NCBI GenBank assembly: GCA_963814985.1
Contig: CAWFFV010000057.1
Span: 248,001 to 312,000, forward strand
From: CAWFFV01 sp963814985
Lineage (GTDB): Bacteria > Chloroflexota > Ktedonobacteria > Ktedonobacterales > Ktedonobacteraceae
Direction: 5' to 3'
DNA: 64,000 nucleotides
Shown: one piece after another, positions 12,728 through 21,985 of the stretch
Layout of the letters: each line of letters starts with the position of its first letter
How positions within the stretch are numbered: position 1 is the stretch's first letter
The notes under the pieces: model-generated
The model's database searches: none
Told to the model about the DNA's origin: nothing
Seen by the model: only the letters and a program-made list of their open reading frames with translations
Made by a program: the position numbers and the translations under genes

Positions 12728-12814
12728 CGGGAGAGAAATCTGGCATGGATCATCTTCTGAGTGAGAGGAAATTCTCTCCTTGACCTGATCGTTTTCCAGT
12801 TTTCGGGTAAGGTC

Positions 12815-13513
12815 TTATTGTGCTTTGGCTGCTTGAAGCAACGCTTTGATCAGTGGGTGGACAATCTTGCAAAATGCAGAACGCTCTGGTTGAAAGAGTG
12901 TCCCGATGAAAAATGGGTGATGATCGATCTCGACAATGCGTGCATCCCCATCAGAAGCCACTCCAGTCACATGCATTCCGCCTTGCTCAAGTGCAGGCCA
13001 GAATTGCGCATTCGGGCCATAATTACAGGTGCCATATTGTTCTGTAACTTCATGTGTTCCGTAGATGGCTGCAACACGTGAACCTGGTGTCAAGAGACTG
13101 GTCGTGATAAGTGCCGTGTGTGAGCAGATCAGCGGGATAATCAGTTGCATTGAGGCATCTGGATTTACTTCAGCATTATCTGCTTCAAGCATTCCCAGGA
13201 CATTTCTGGCATACTCAATGATCATATACTGGCATCCGCCGCACGTCCCCAATGTAGGAACATGCTGCTCACGTGCATATCTGAGAGCCTGTAGCGCTCC
13301 CTCCATACTCGCATAGGGAGTATTGGGAGTAAACCAGAGTGCTTGATATCCAGCCAACGTTTGCGAAGCCGCATGCTCCAATGGAGGCGTCGCGAGCCAC
13401 GTCGCCTCGAATTGATAGCCCAGATCTTTCGCGGCCAGTTCAAGCGCCTGGGGAATAGCTACATGAGCCACGATCCCAGGATCAAATTCACCAATCAGTC
13501 CAATACGTAACAT
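12815..13513 (-). CDS. CTP-synthase-like class I glutamine amidotransferase
   Basis: This is a 232-residue stand-alone glutamine amidotransferase domain resembling the C-terminal half of CTP synthase. It starts MLRIGLIGEFD. The nucleophile elbow is GTCGGCQYMIIEYARN (Cys near residue 96), and the His-x-Glu end of the triad sits in HHPFFIGTLFQPER. The segment FEATWLATPPL and the lack of a synthetase partner domain set it apart from PyrG itself. The ammonia acceptor is unknown. AAGGAT precedes the ATG at 13513. The next gene upstream (13619-13975) is also on the minus strand, but a repeat lies between them. Confidence 0.8.
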   Translation of the reverse strand: MLRIGLIGEFDPGIVAHVAIPQALELAAKDLGYQFEATWLATPPLEHAASQTLAGYQALWFTPNTPYASMEGALQALRYAREQHVPTLGTCGGCQYMIIEYARNVLGMLEADNAEVNPDASMQLIIPLICSHTALITTSLLTPGSRVAAIYGTHEVTEQYGTCNYGPNAQFWPALEQGGMHVTGVASDGDARIVEIDHHPFFIGTLFQPERSAFCKIVHPLIKALLQAAKAQ

Positions 13514-13551
13514 AATCTTTTATCCTTTTGCATTGAGAGAGAGAATGTCAA

Positions 13552-13625
13552 GGTGTAGGGGCGCGGTTTACAAGCCCGCGTTTACATTAACGACATCACG
13601 GGCTTGTAAACCGCGCCCCTACACC
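13552..13625. repeat. Second-family palindrome, copy 1
   Basis: Perfect 27-bp arms begin GGTGTAGGGGCGCGGTTTAC and continue AAGCCCG, separated by a 20-nt loop. A second full copy is at 21869-21945 and a half copy at 24597-24621. The right arm supplies the stop codon of the upstream minus-strand gene (13619-13621). Confidence 0.88.
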
Positions 13626-13975
13626 ACCAGATCCACAGCAACAGGCAACGCCGTACGAGACCAATCCTCAAGATCATCTTCGCTACGCGGTGCATATTTC
13701 TCGAAAACCAGCTTGCGAGCTATTGCATCTTCTTCTAGATTGCGGACGATGCGTGCCTTGCCCGCAAATGTGGTCTTTTTGATTCTCACATGGATATCCT
13801 TCCTCTCCTGGATATTCTTTACCCAATCGGCTTTGCCACCAGCGCCTGAGAGCATATAGAGCGTCTGTCCGTTGAGAGCAAACCAGATCTCAATGGTGTG
13901 AGGGCGTCTTGACATGCGTCCGGTAGTGGTCAGATAACAATAATCTTCGTCTGAGAATTGCTGTAGATTGGGCAT
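13619..13975 (-). CDS. Flavin/F420-type nitroreductase-family protein (Ddn-like)
   Basis: This is a 118-residue single-domain split-barrel protein. The segment YCYLTTTGRMSRRPHTIEIWFALNGQTLYML matches the start of the deazaflavin (F420)-dependent nitroreductase/pyridoxamine-oxidase-like barrel, and ADWVKNIQERKDIHVRIKKTTFAGKARIV matches its middle. Proteins of this group reduce quinones or nitro compounds with F420H2 or flavin; the cofactor here is not determined. AGGAGGAAA lies upstream of the ATG. The stop codon is inside the second-family repeat, so the original C-terminus may have been altered by that insertion. Confidence 0.72.
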   Translation of the reverse strand: MPNLQQFSDEDYCYLTTTGRMSRRPHTIEIWFALNGQTLYMLSGAGGKADWVKNIQERKDIHVRIKKTTFAGKARIVRNLEEDAIARKLVFEKYAPRSEDDLEDWSRTALPVAVDLVV

Positions 13976-14102
13976 CGTAGCAGTTTCCTCCTAATGACCT
14001 TTTTCGTTGCAGTAATGTAAAATAATATACACATATATCGATGTAAACATGCCACCATCTCTTCATCTACCACAAAAGCTTGTGTTATGTTCTCTGTAAA
14101 GC

Positions 14103-17100
14103 TTACCGAACGTCAACCAGGGGAACCATATCATGCAAGAGTTCATACATGGTATTACGTACCTGCATGGGTAGCACATCCTGTCCGACAAGCTCATAGA
14201 TGAACTTCTTATTTACTACCAGAAATGTACCTTGAGACAATACATGTTCACGACGATCGGAGCGTACCATCTGTTCAAGAGGCATCCATTGCCATCGCTC
14301 CGCAAGATATTCTTTTACCGTTTCATATGGGAGCAGGGTAAGTAAGAAACGTAGCGCTTCTACTCTTTCTTCAAAATTGTCACGGTAGACAGTACAAGGC
14401 AATACCGCCATATGTAATCGTTGTTCCATAGAAATATTCTGATTACATGCCAACTGCCAAACTGTTCGGAGAACATTTCGCTGTTCATCTAACCCTGGAC
14501 TGTAGCGATAGATGGCTCCTATCACCTGCACCTTTTGTTCTACTGTCAGATCTCCTCGTTGTCCCAGCATCTTGAGCAAGCGAAAGCCCTCTCGTTGTTC
14601 ATCTGACCCAGCGGGACTATAGCGATAGATAGCCTTTGCCACCTGTATCTGTTGCTCAAGAGTCAGATCTCCTCGTTGCGTACGAGCAATGAGCAAGCGT
14701 GCTCCCCGCTTTCTATCTGATCCTACAGGAGGACCGTTGCGATAGATGGCCCTTGCTACCTGTATCTGTTGCTCTACCGCCAGATCCTCCCGTTGCCCCA
14801 GATCCTCAAGCAAGCGAAATCCCTCTTGCTTTTCATCTGACCCAACAGGACTGAAGTGACAGATGGCAGATGTCATTTGTACCTGTTGTTCTACTGTTAG
14901 ATCTTCCTGTTGCCCTTGTACCTTGAGTAGGCGCGTTCCCTCTCGACGTTCATCTGACCCCTCTAGACTGTAGAGATAAATAGCCTCTATCACTTGTACC
15001 AATTGCTCAAGAGTCAGATCGCCTCGTTGTGCACGAGCAATGAGCAAGCGTGCTCCTTCTCGCCACTCATCTGGCCCTTCTGGGCTCCAAATATAGATGT
15101 CTCTTGCAACCTTTATCAGTTGCTCAAGAGTCAAATCTTTCCGTTGTCCATGAGTCACCAGCAAGCGAAATATCTCTCGCTTTTCATCTGATCCGATTGA
15201 TCTGTAGAGATAGATGGCATCTGCCACCTGTATCAGTTGCTCAGTGGTCAGATCGCCTCGTTGCGCACGGACAATGAGCAAGCGTGCTCCCTCTAGCTGT
15301 TCATCTGACCCTTCTGGACTGTAGCGATAGGTGGCATCTGCCACCTCTATTAGTTGTTTAACAGTCAGCTCTCCTCGTTGCTCTAGCATGTTGAGCAAGT
15401 GTGTTCCTTCTCGCCTTTCATCTGATCCGGTAGGCCAGTTGCGATAGATAGCCTTTACTACCAGCGCCAGTTGCTCAAGAGTTAGATCTCCTTGTTGCTT
15501 CAACGCCCTGAGCAAGCGTGCTCCCTCTCGCTTTTCATCTGATCCGACTGAACTGGCATAATAAAGCATACTTGCTGCTCTTATCTTCAGCTCGAAGTCT
15601 AGAGAAGCATTATTGGTTATGAGTGCCTTCAGCGCTTGTCGTCCTATCTCTCCATATTGTCGCGTTCGCAGCAATCTTCCAAGTGCAGAGAGTGCCTCTT
15701 CGGTCTGTGAAGGGAATGGTGATATCTTTGCCAGTGTGCTTAGCTCTGAAACAATTTGTTGAGCAAAATCTCTCTCGACGACGATGCCATCGGCTAAACA
15801 GTCACCGATAAAGAATAGATCCTGTTTCACTAGATCGGTGTACTGGCTCAGACGATTCTCTCCCTTGAGCACACGACGCAACTGGGTAGTAGCGACCTTG
15901 CGTGGCAATTTCCCAAGGAGTAACAGAATTACCTCGTGCCAGTGAGGATCATGTACATGCTCTGCCAGGAAATCACTGAGAATTGTCGGTTCACTCTCTT
16001 GCTGAAAACGCTCCCAGACGTCCATCGCGGCAAAGTATTCTTGAAAAGTTCGATGTACGAAACCGTAGAGCGGCTCTCCGGTCTCGCTGGTACCTCTGGA
16101 GACCAGCAGACCAGCTTCCGTCCTGACCAGCGCAAGAAAGCGTTCTGCCTCGGCATTTTGTTCTGCTCCTGCCAACAGGTTCTGATTCCGCAGAAAGTTC
16201 CTGATTTCTTTGTGCATGATCCCATCTGGCACATCAACGGCTGTATCCTGGTTAGATGGCTGTTTTTCGGTGTTGTCAGATGCTATCTCTTGCGAACGCT
16301 GGTGCAAGAAGAATCCTAGATGGGCAAGACAGGCGATCTGATCCCTCTTGCCCATTTTCATATCCTTCCAGCGTGTGCCCTCATATTTCAGTTTGGCCCA
16401 CGTGTCCAGCAGCAGATCAGCGCATTTTTCATAGATGAGCACACGCTCGTCTGGCAGGCGTTCATAGCGGTGTAGAGCCGTCATGACGGTTAAGAGTAGC
16501 GGATTGGTTGCCAGTTTATGGAGACGCTCGCTCTTCAATAATGTGCTATAGAACATCTCCAACTCAAGCTCGATATCGGGAGGTAGTGATGTATATTTCA
16601 ATACATGCATATACCAGCTAACCAGAAAGTGATGAATTTGTTTGTCGTCAAAGTCCTGTAGCTGGCAATGCTGAAATAAGGGATCAGTGAAGCCGGCGAT
16701 CTCATAGCCAACCGGACGTGAGGTGACCAGGATGCGATTGCCAGGGTAGCGTTGTGCAAAGCTCTCGATCTCTTCCACCAGTTGTCGCCGCTCATTCAAG
16801 GTGGGTACTTCGTCCAGCCCATCGAAAAGTAGAAGCATGGCCCTGCGCTCTAACAATTCTGTGAACATGTTGGAGGATACAGAGACATCTTCGCGTTTGA
16901 GCAATACTTCGATGGTGTATGCTAAGAAGCTACAGCCAGGCAGTTGGCGACGTGCTTCACTCAAGAGGCGCAACTCGATGCGCAATGGCACTGGTTGCCT
17001 TGATAAGCCTCCTGCCTGATGTGACGGATCAACAACGGTTGTCGATATAAAGGATGTCGCATTGGCTCTGGCGTGGCACCAGGCAAGATAGCGCGTCGTC

Positions 17101-17954
17101 GTCGATTTGCCTGCTCCTGGTATGCCCAGCATCACAAGATATGGATGCTCTTCGAGGAGAGCAAACACATCTTCCGTATTCTTGTCTGTCGATGCGCTAT
17201 CTTGCAACGAGATGCGTAACGGTACAAAGATGCTTTCCAGCTCTGGCGCTTTATCTTCGCCTCCACGAAACACAATTCCGGCAAATTTATGGTGGCGTAG
17301 TTTGCTCTCGACATAGTTCACATAGGTATGAACATCGTTCTGGAACTGCTCGGCAGAGTAGCTCTGAGCCAGCGTATCCCTGATCGTGCGCAGAGTGGCT
17401 ACGATCTCATCCAGCGATTGCACACTTCTGATGGCCGCACGCACTTTGATGACATCGCTCATCTGCTCACGAAACAGAGGATCGTTGTAGAATTCAGCGA
17501 GAAGTGCCTGGAAAAATCTATGCAAATATGGCGTTGCATCAATCTGATGTGCTACCTGATGCGTTGCCAGCGCTGTGATCCGCTGCGAAAGCTGGTATTT
17601 CTCACTGAGCTTTGTGAGATCGGGATCATCGGAGTACGTGAGGAGATTTAACGCCTCCCCACGTAAAGCCTCACTCTGTGCTTCAGATAAGATCTGCAAG
17701 ACACTGCGATAGGCATCCCGCTCTTCCAGCGTGTCATATTGCCTCAACCCTCGTTCAGCAGCATTTTGTAAGGCCAGTTCTACATGCCGACGATGCTTCT
17801 TCTCATCAAGAAATGTCTGGAACCGCTCTTTGCCTTTGCCAACGAACAGATCTTTCCCTTTGCCAATCAGTGTGCTCTCTAGCGTGTTAAACCAGCCAGG
17901 AGCACTCTTGACGAGCATCCCTATCGTGACACCTATAGAAATGGGGTCGACCAT
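14103..17954 (-). CDS. NACHT-domain STAND ATPase with C-terminal 39-aa repeats
   Basis: This is a 1283-residue NLR-like protein. A helical N-terminal region (1-230), beginning with a hydrophobic stretch, precedes the NACHT ATPase. Walker A is GIPGAGKSTT near residue 277 and Walker B is LLLFDGLDEVP near 375, followed by ILVTSRP. The winged/HETHS-type region contains FVHRTFQEYFAA near residue 620. From about residue 800 to 1150 are nine near-regular 39-residue repeats of the form GSDE-REG-RLL---QRGDLT-EQ-IQV--AIYRYSP, then degenerate capping repeats. The layout (ATPase plus repeat sensor) matches bacterial NACHT defence proteins and other STAND switches. The N-terminal effector is not recognised. 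GAGGTGAG before the ATG at 17954 decides the start. The gene is intact although its neighbours are often frameshifted. Confidence 0.88.
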   Translation of the reverse strand: MVDPISIGVTIGMLVKSAPGWFNTLESTLIGKGKDLFVGKGKERFQTFLDEKKHRRHVELALQNAAERGLRQYDTLEERDAYRSVLQILSEAQSEALRGEALNLLTYSDDPDLTKLSEKYQLSQRITALATHQVAHQIDATPYLHRFFQALLAEFYNDPLFREQMSDVIKVRAAIRSVQSLDEIVATLRTIRDTLAQSYSAEQFQNDVHTYVNYVESKLRHHKFAGIVFRGGEDKAPELESIFVPLRISLQDSASTDKNTEDVFALLEEHPYLVMLGIPGAGKSTTTRYLAWCHARANATSFISTTVVDPSHQAGGLSRQPVPLRIELRLLSEARRQLPGCSFLAYTIEVLLKREDVSVSSNMFTELLERRAMLLLFDGLDEVPTLNERRQLVEEIESFAQRYPGNRILVTSRPVGYEIAGFTDPLFQHCQLQDFDDKQIHHFLVSWYMHVLKYTSLPPDIELELEMFYSTLLKSERLHKLATNPLLLTVMTALHRYERLPDERVLIYEKCADLLLDTWAKLKYEGTRWKDMKMGKRDQIACLAHLGFFLHQRSQEIASDNTEKQPSNQDTAVDVPDGIMHKEIRNFLRNQNLLAGAEQNAEAERFLALVRTEAGLLVSRGTSETGEPLYGFVHRTFQEYFAAMDVWERFQQESEPTILSDFLAEHVHDPHWHEVILLLLGKLPRKVATTQLRRVLKGENRLSQYTDLVKQDLFFIGDCLADGIVVERDFAQQIVSELSTLAKISPFPSQTEEALSALGRLLRTRQYGEIGRQALKALITNNASLDFELKIRAASMLYYASSVGSDEKREGARLLRALKQQGDLTLEQLALVVKAIYRNWPTGSDERREGTHLLNMLEQRGELTVKQLIEVADATYRYSPEGSDEQLEGARLLIVRAQRGDLTTEQLIQVADAIYLYRSIGSDEKREIFRLLVTHGQRKDLTLEQLIKVARDIYIWSPEGPDEWREGARLLIARAQRGDLTLEQLVQVIEAIYLYSLEGSDERREGTRLLKVQGQQEDLTVEQQVQMTSAICHFSPVGSDEKQEGFRLLEDLGQREDLAVEQQIQVARAIYRNGPPVGSDRKRGARLLIARTQRGDLTLEQQIQVAKAIYRYSPAGSDEQREGFRLLKMLGQRGDLTVEQKVQVIGAIYRYSPGLDEQRNVLRTVWQLACNQNISMEQRLHMAVLPCTVYRDNFEERVEALRFLLTLLPYETVKEYLAERWQWMPLEQMVRSDRREHVLSQGTFLVVNKKFIYELVGQDVLPMQVRNTMYELLHDMVPLVDVR
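14505..15560 (-). repeat. Nine tandem 117-bp coding repeats in the NACHT gene
   Basis: Each 117-bp unit encodes one 39-residue helical repeat. Units share Gly-Ser-Asp-Glu at the start, Arg-Leu-Leu in the middle, and Ala-Ile-Tyr at the end. DNA similarity between units is high (ATCTGTTGCTC-type blocks recur on the plus strand), so unit number could change by recombination. Confidence 0.88.
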
Positions 17955-18085
17955 AGCCTCACCTCTCACCAGCCGCAGGTGACCTTACTGCTCTGTCAAA
18001 CTTCAATGGGCACATTTGCCCAGAACGAAGGTCTCCCCGAAGGGGTAGGGGGTCCATTTCCTCTTTCTGCATATGCAGCCTCACC

Positions 18086-19429
18086 CTACTTCTTGCGCCG
18101 ATCCTCAACACGAGCGCTTGCGGTCTTCGACTCACCTCCGCTGGCACGTGGCAGACTATCGGCAGGCACCAGTTCCACATGGGGCGTATTGCCCGTTACC
18201 GATTTCACCGCCTCCGCCATCTCACCTTGTAATGTCCTCACGCGCTGCGTATTTTCCAGAAGAGCCGCATCCTTCACTTCAACCTTTAAATCAAAGGTAT
18301 CCAGCCCGCCACGCTTATCGACGATCAGACGGAAGTTTGCACCCGTTTCGGGGAACTTGATCAGGGCAGCTTCGACCTGACTGGGGAAGACGATCAGGCC
18401 ACGGATGGAGACAGCATCATCACTACGACCCTTGATTGCTGCTATCTTGGGATGGGTGCGACCACAGGTACAACGCTCCTCCCACCAGGTACGCGAGAGA
18501 TCACGGCTACGATAGCGCAACATCGCCGTACCTTCGGCCGTAAGCCAGGTCCACACGAGTTCGCCATCCTTGCCCTCTTCAACAGGTTCGCCTGTCTCAG
18601 GATCGATACATTCTACCAGGAAAGCATCAGCCCAGGCATGCATCCCATCACGGGTCTCGCACTCACAGGTCATGCCAGGTCCAAGAAACTCCGTCATACC
18701 AAACTCGTCATAGGCCGTGATATTGAAAAGTTCTTCCAACTTCAGCCGTGTCTCCCACGGCCACGGCTCCGCACCAAAAAGACCAATCTTGAGTTTAGTC
18801 TCCTTGAAATTTACTCCACGCTCTTGCGCCTTACTTCCAACGTACAGACCAACGGATGGAGTCATACAGATAGCGGTTACCCCAAAATCGATAATAAAAT
18901 CGAGCATGCGGTCGTACTGGCGTGCATCGGACCCCATAGGAATCGCCATCACATCCATCGCCATTGCTCCATAGTGGAAGCCAAAGCCGCCGGTTGCCAT
19001 ACCATAGCCGTAGCAGTTCATCAAGACATCGCCGGGTCGTAGACCTGTCATCCACAGCTCACGAGCATTGAGATCTGACCAGTACTCAATATCCTTCTTT
19101 GTGGCAAAAACAGGGACACTTTTCCCTGTTGTCCCACTTGTAGCGTGGATCTGTAGCAGGCCTCCCGGCCCTCCAGGAGTAGTAAGGGCCATACCATATG
19201 GGTAGGCAGCACGTACAGTTTTCTTCTCAAGAAATGGGAGTTTGCGAATATCCTCTAGAGACTTTATATCTGAAGGCTTTACGCCTGCTTCATCATAGAG
19301 ATGGCGATAAAACTGGTTCTGGGTATAGGCACGCTCCACTATTGCCTGCAAACGCTTCAATTGCAGAGACTTGAGCTTATCTTTGGAGAGTGTCTCCATC
19401 TCCTCATTAAAAAATTTACGATCATTCAT
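18086..19429 (-). CDS. paaK: Phenylacetate-CoA ligase family enzyme
   Basis: This is an adenylate-forming ligase that activates phenylacetate or a related aryl acid with ATP and CoA. The protein is about 447 residues, typical for PaaK. The AMP-binding loop is HATSGTTGKSVPVF (near residues 92-105). Further motifs are YDEFGMTE, the adenosine-binding YRSRDLSRT, and a short C-terminal domain with IKGRSDDAVSIRGLIVFPSQVE. The cysteine set CECETRDG and RCTCGRTHP is common in this family. I start at the ATG at 19429 (MNDRKFFNEEME), which matches the family N-terminus; the frame extends upstream to a GTG. No other phenylacetate genes are adjacent, so the true substrate is uncertain. Confidence 0.88.
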   Translation of the reverse strand: MNDRKFFNEEMETLSKDKLKSLQLKRLQAIVERAYTQNQFYRHLYDEAGVKPSDIKSLEDIRKLPFLEKKTVRAAYPYGMALTTPGGPGGLLQIHATSGTTGKSVPVFATKKDIEYWSDLNARELWMTGLRPGDVLMNCYGYGMATGGFGFHYGAMAMDVMAIPMGSDARQYDRMLDFIIDFGVTAICMTPSVGLYVGSKAQERGVNFKETKLKIGLFGAEPWPWETRLKLEELFNITAYDEFGMTEFLGPGMTCECETRDGMHAWADAFLVECIDPETGEPVEEGKDGELVWTWLTAEGTAMLRYRSRDLSRTWWEERCTCGRTHPKIAAIKGRSDDAVSIRGLIVFPSQVEAALIKFPETGANFRLIVDKRGGLDTFDLKVEVKDAALLENTQRVRTLQGEMAEAVKSVTGNTPHVELVPADSLPRASGGESKTASARVEDRRKK

Positions 19430-19613
19430 CACAAAAGATTTTCCGAGAATTTCACAAAACCACACCTATTTATGATGTAATACTTCCTATGTTTCACTTT
19501 TTCTTTCTCCCATCCAGGGAAGAAGAAAGCATGTGCTTTCCACACATTCTATCACGAGATGCGCCTATTGAGAATGTTGGAAGCCTGTGTGATATGATGA
19601 TAAAAACTTATAT

Positions 19614-19790
19614 AATTATTCAGGTCTGCTCACTACCTGCGGTGGCTCGCTCTTGTTTTGTATGGGATTTTGTTGCCCCTGGCAGAGGTTGCGCCGCGAC
19701 CTCTGCCAGGGGCAACAAAATCCCATACAAAACGGGCTGCGAAGTGCCGTAGGCGCTGAGGAATCAGGAAAAAGAGATCTGAGTAGCTTA
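19614..19790 (+). repeat. Palindromic element B (near-complete)
   Basis: A left end close to TATTCAGGT is followed by a small hairpin (CTACC-TGC-GGTGG), then a 39-bp-arm palindrome (19655-19733, centre 19694, one arm mismatch), a small hairpin AGTGCC-GTA-GGCGCT and a right end CTGAGTAGCTTA. Same family and orientation as 40314-40467. Confidence 0.9.
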
Positions 19791-19817
19791 TAAACTCACA
19801 AGAGCAAAGGCAGTTTT

Positions 19818-20480
19818 ATGTCAAACGTAATACAGGCAGTCATCTGGGACCTCGACGGAGTGATTCTTGATAGCGGTGAGGAACATCGCAAAGCATGGCA
19901 CCGTCTGGCCCAGGACGAGGGATTACCCTTCACTGATGCCCAGTTTTGGGGCACCTTTGGTCAGCGCAACGACGCCATCTTTGCAACACTCTGGGGTGAG
20001 ATGCCGCCTGAGCGTATCCACCGGCTCGCGGATCGCAAAGAGGCTTATTTCCGTGAGTTTGTGCGTGACACCGCCGTTCCCCTTCCAGGTGCCATAGCAT
20101 TGCTCAGTGGATTGCATGACGCGGGATATGCTCAAGCGCTAGCATCTTCAACACCCATGGCGAATATTGAGCTAATTAGCGAGGTACTTGGTCTGAAACG
20201 TTTCCTGTCGGTCTTTGTCTCAGGTGAAACTGTACCGCATGGCAAGCCAGCGCCCGATGTATTTCTTAAAGCAACGGCGGAACTGGGCGTAGAGCCAGCC
20301 AGATGTCTGGTGATCGAGGATGCGGTAGCGGGGGTGGAGGCTGCACATGCGGGTGGGATGCGCTGTATCGCTGTGGCTGGACATCGTGATCTGCCCGGAC
20401 TGCATGCCGCAGAACTGGTAGTGAAAGATTTGACAGAGGTGAATGTAGAACGCATACGTGAGATGCAGTTCAACGTTTGA
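19818..20480 (+). CDS. HAD-family phosphatase (beta-phosphoglucomutase-like)
   Basis: This is a 220-residue haloacid-dehalogenase-type hydrolase acting on a small phosphorylated substrate. Motif I is WDLDGVILDS with the nucleophile Asp near residue 11. Motif II is ASST near residue 109, and motif III/IV is HGKPAPDVFLKA followed by VIEDAVAGVEAA. The helical cap inserted after motif I is of the C1 type seen in beta-phosphoglucomutase and sugar phosphatases. It is followed 41 bp later by a glycoside hydrolase on the same strand, so the pair may act together on a sugar phosphate and its parent glycoside. The specific substrate cannot be read from the sequence. Confidence 0.88.
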   Translation: MSNVIQAVIWDLDGVILDSGEEHRKAWHRLAQDEGLPFTDAQFWGTFGQRNDAIFATLWGEMPPERIHRLADRKEAYFREFVRDTAVPLPGAIALLSGLHDAGYAQALASSTPMANIELISEVLGLKRFLSVFVSGETVPHGKPAPDVFLKATAELGVEPARCLVIEDAVAGVEAAHAGGMRCIAVAGHRDLPGLHAAELVVKDLTEVNVERIREMQFNV

Positions 20481-20521
20481 TTGTGTTGCTGAAAGGCAGA
20501 ACGAACGAGAATGGAGGAGAA

Positions 20522-21839
20522 ATGACGAAACACAATCAGGAACAACTTATTCAGCAAGCTATCGAGGTGCTGAACGGGAACTGGACGGGGACCTTTACAA
20601 AACCTGGGACGCTTCTTTATCACCATCAGTGGTCCTGGGATGCAGCTTTCGTCGCCATTGGCTATACTCACTATGATCAATCTCGCGCCGAACAGGAGTT
20701 GCGCTCATTATTTCAGGGACAATGGACCAATGGCATGCTGCCACATATTATTTTTGGTTCCGACGCCGCCAGTTACTTTCCATCACTGGAGTTTTGGGAG
20801 ACCGAGCACCATCCTCTCGCGCCTCGTGATCGACATACATCGGGAATTGTGCAGCCGCCAGTGCATGCGACAGCCATCCTGCACCACTATCGCCATGCTC
20901 AGGATACATCACAGGCTTGTGCCTTTCTGGCTGAAATGTTTCCACACCTGCAAGCCTGGCATGCGTATCTCTATCGAGAACGAGACCCCCAGGGAGAAGC
21001 GCTTGTCTACGTTCGGCATCCCTGGGAGTCGTTGGATAACTCACCACTCTGGGATGCGATTTTTCAGCGTATCCAGCTCCGGCCCGAAAGAGATCCCTGC
21101 CTATCATCGCGTAGATACTCTGAGCGTCAATGCAGAAGATCGACCGAGCAATGCGGATTACGACCACTACACCTATCTGGTCAAACTTTTCGCAGCCTGC
21201 AACTATGATGAAGCACAGATCTATCGTGATAGCCCCTTCCTGGTGCAAGACGTACTGTTCAACACTCTACTCTGTCAGGCCAATAGGGATCTTGCGGAGA
21301 TTGCGCGTATCTTAGGCGAAGATCCAACCTCTTTCGAAGCCTGGGCTGAACGGACGGCGCGAGCCGTGAACCAGAAGCTCTGGGATGAAGAACATGGAAT
21401 CTACATTGATTTCGACCTGGTAACAGGCAGCCCGGTCCACGTCCATGTTACAGCGGGCTTTATACCACTCTTTGCGAGCATTCCTGATCCGATTCGTGCG
21501 CAACGCATGTACGATTATCTCAACTCAGATGCATTCTGTCAGTTGAGCGAATCATGTTACGCTGTGCCAAGTTACGATAGACATGAGCCTGATTTTTCCC
21601 CCGTCTGCTACTGGCGAGGACCTGTTTGGATCAACATTAACTGGCTTCTCTATCACGGGTTGCGCCGCTACGGCTTCCAGGAATATGCGCAACGCTTGCG
21701 TCAATCGATCATCGATCTTCCACAGCAGCATGGTTTTTATGAGTATTACAACCCATTCACCGGCGAGGGACACGGAACCGATCAGTTTTCCTGGACAGCA
21801 TCCCTGCTGATAGATATACTTTCTGAGAAAGAGGCATGA
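20522..21839 (+). pseudogene. GH63/MGH-type glycoside hydrolase, one frameshift
   Basis: This is an (alpha/alpha)6-barrel glycosidase resembling mannosylglycerate/glucosylglycerate hydrolases and GH63 enzymes. N-terminal segments WSWDAAFVAIGY and QWTNGMLPHIIF and the central HPWESLDNSPLWD are typical, as are C-terminal CYWRGPVWININWLLYHGL and FYEYYNPFTGEG. These carry the acid and base carboxylates. The start at 20522 has GGAGGAGAA in front. The frame changes near 21085: QLRPERDPC in one frame versus PKEIPAYHRVD in the next, an apparent extra C in a CCC run. Length after repair is about 439 residues, normal for the group. Coupled position after the HAD gene suggests a compatible-solute or sugar-recycling role. 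Confidence 0.8.
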
Positions 21840-21868
21840 CCAAACATTGATCATCAATATTAGATCAC

Positions 21869-21945
21869 AGGTGTAGGGGCGCGGTGTACAGGTGCTCGGT
21901 TTACAAAAGCGGCATTACGGGCTTGTAAACCGCACCCCTACACCT
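21869..21945. repeat. Second-family palindrome, copy 2 (degenerate)
   Basis: The outer arms AGGTGTAGGGGCGCGGT and ACCGCACCCCTACACCT match copy 1 at 13552-13625; the inner part has diverged. It ends 40 bp before the selenocysteine tRNA. Confidence 0.8.
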
Positions 21946-21985
21946 TGACAAGCACAGGCCGTGGTGGCAAAATACAGCACTACAG

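Noticed and set aside
14505..15560. Tandem 117-bp repeats that could suggest a CRISPR-like or minisatellite array
   Set aside because: The repeats are wholly in frame in an intact 1283-residue protein and encode a regular 39-residue unit; there are no spacers.
20748..21248. 166-codon minus-strand frame across the GH63 gene
   Set aside because: It lies entirely opposite a recognisable glycosidase and has no protein-like motif.
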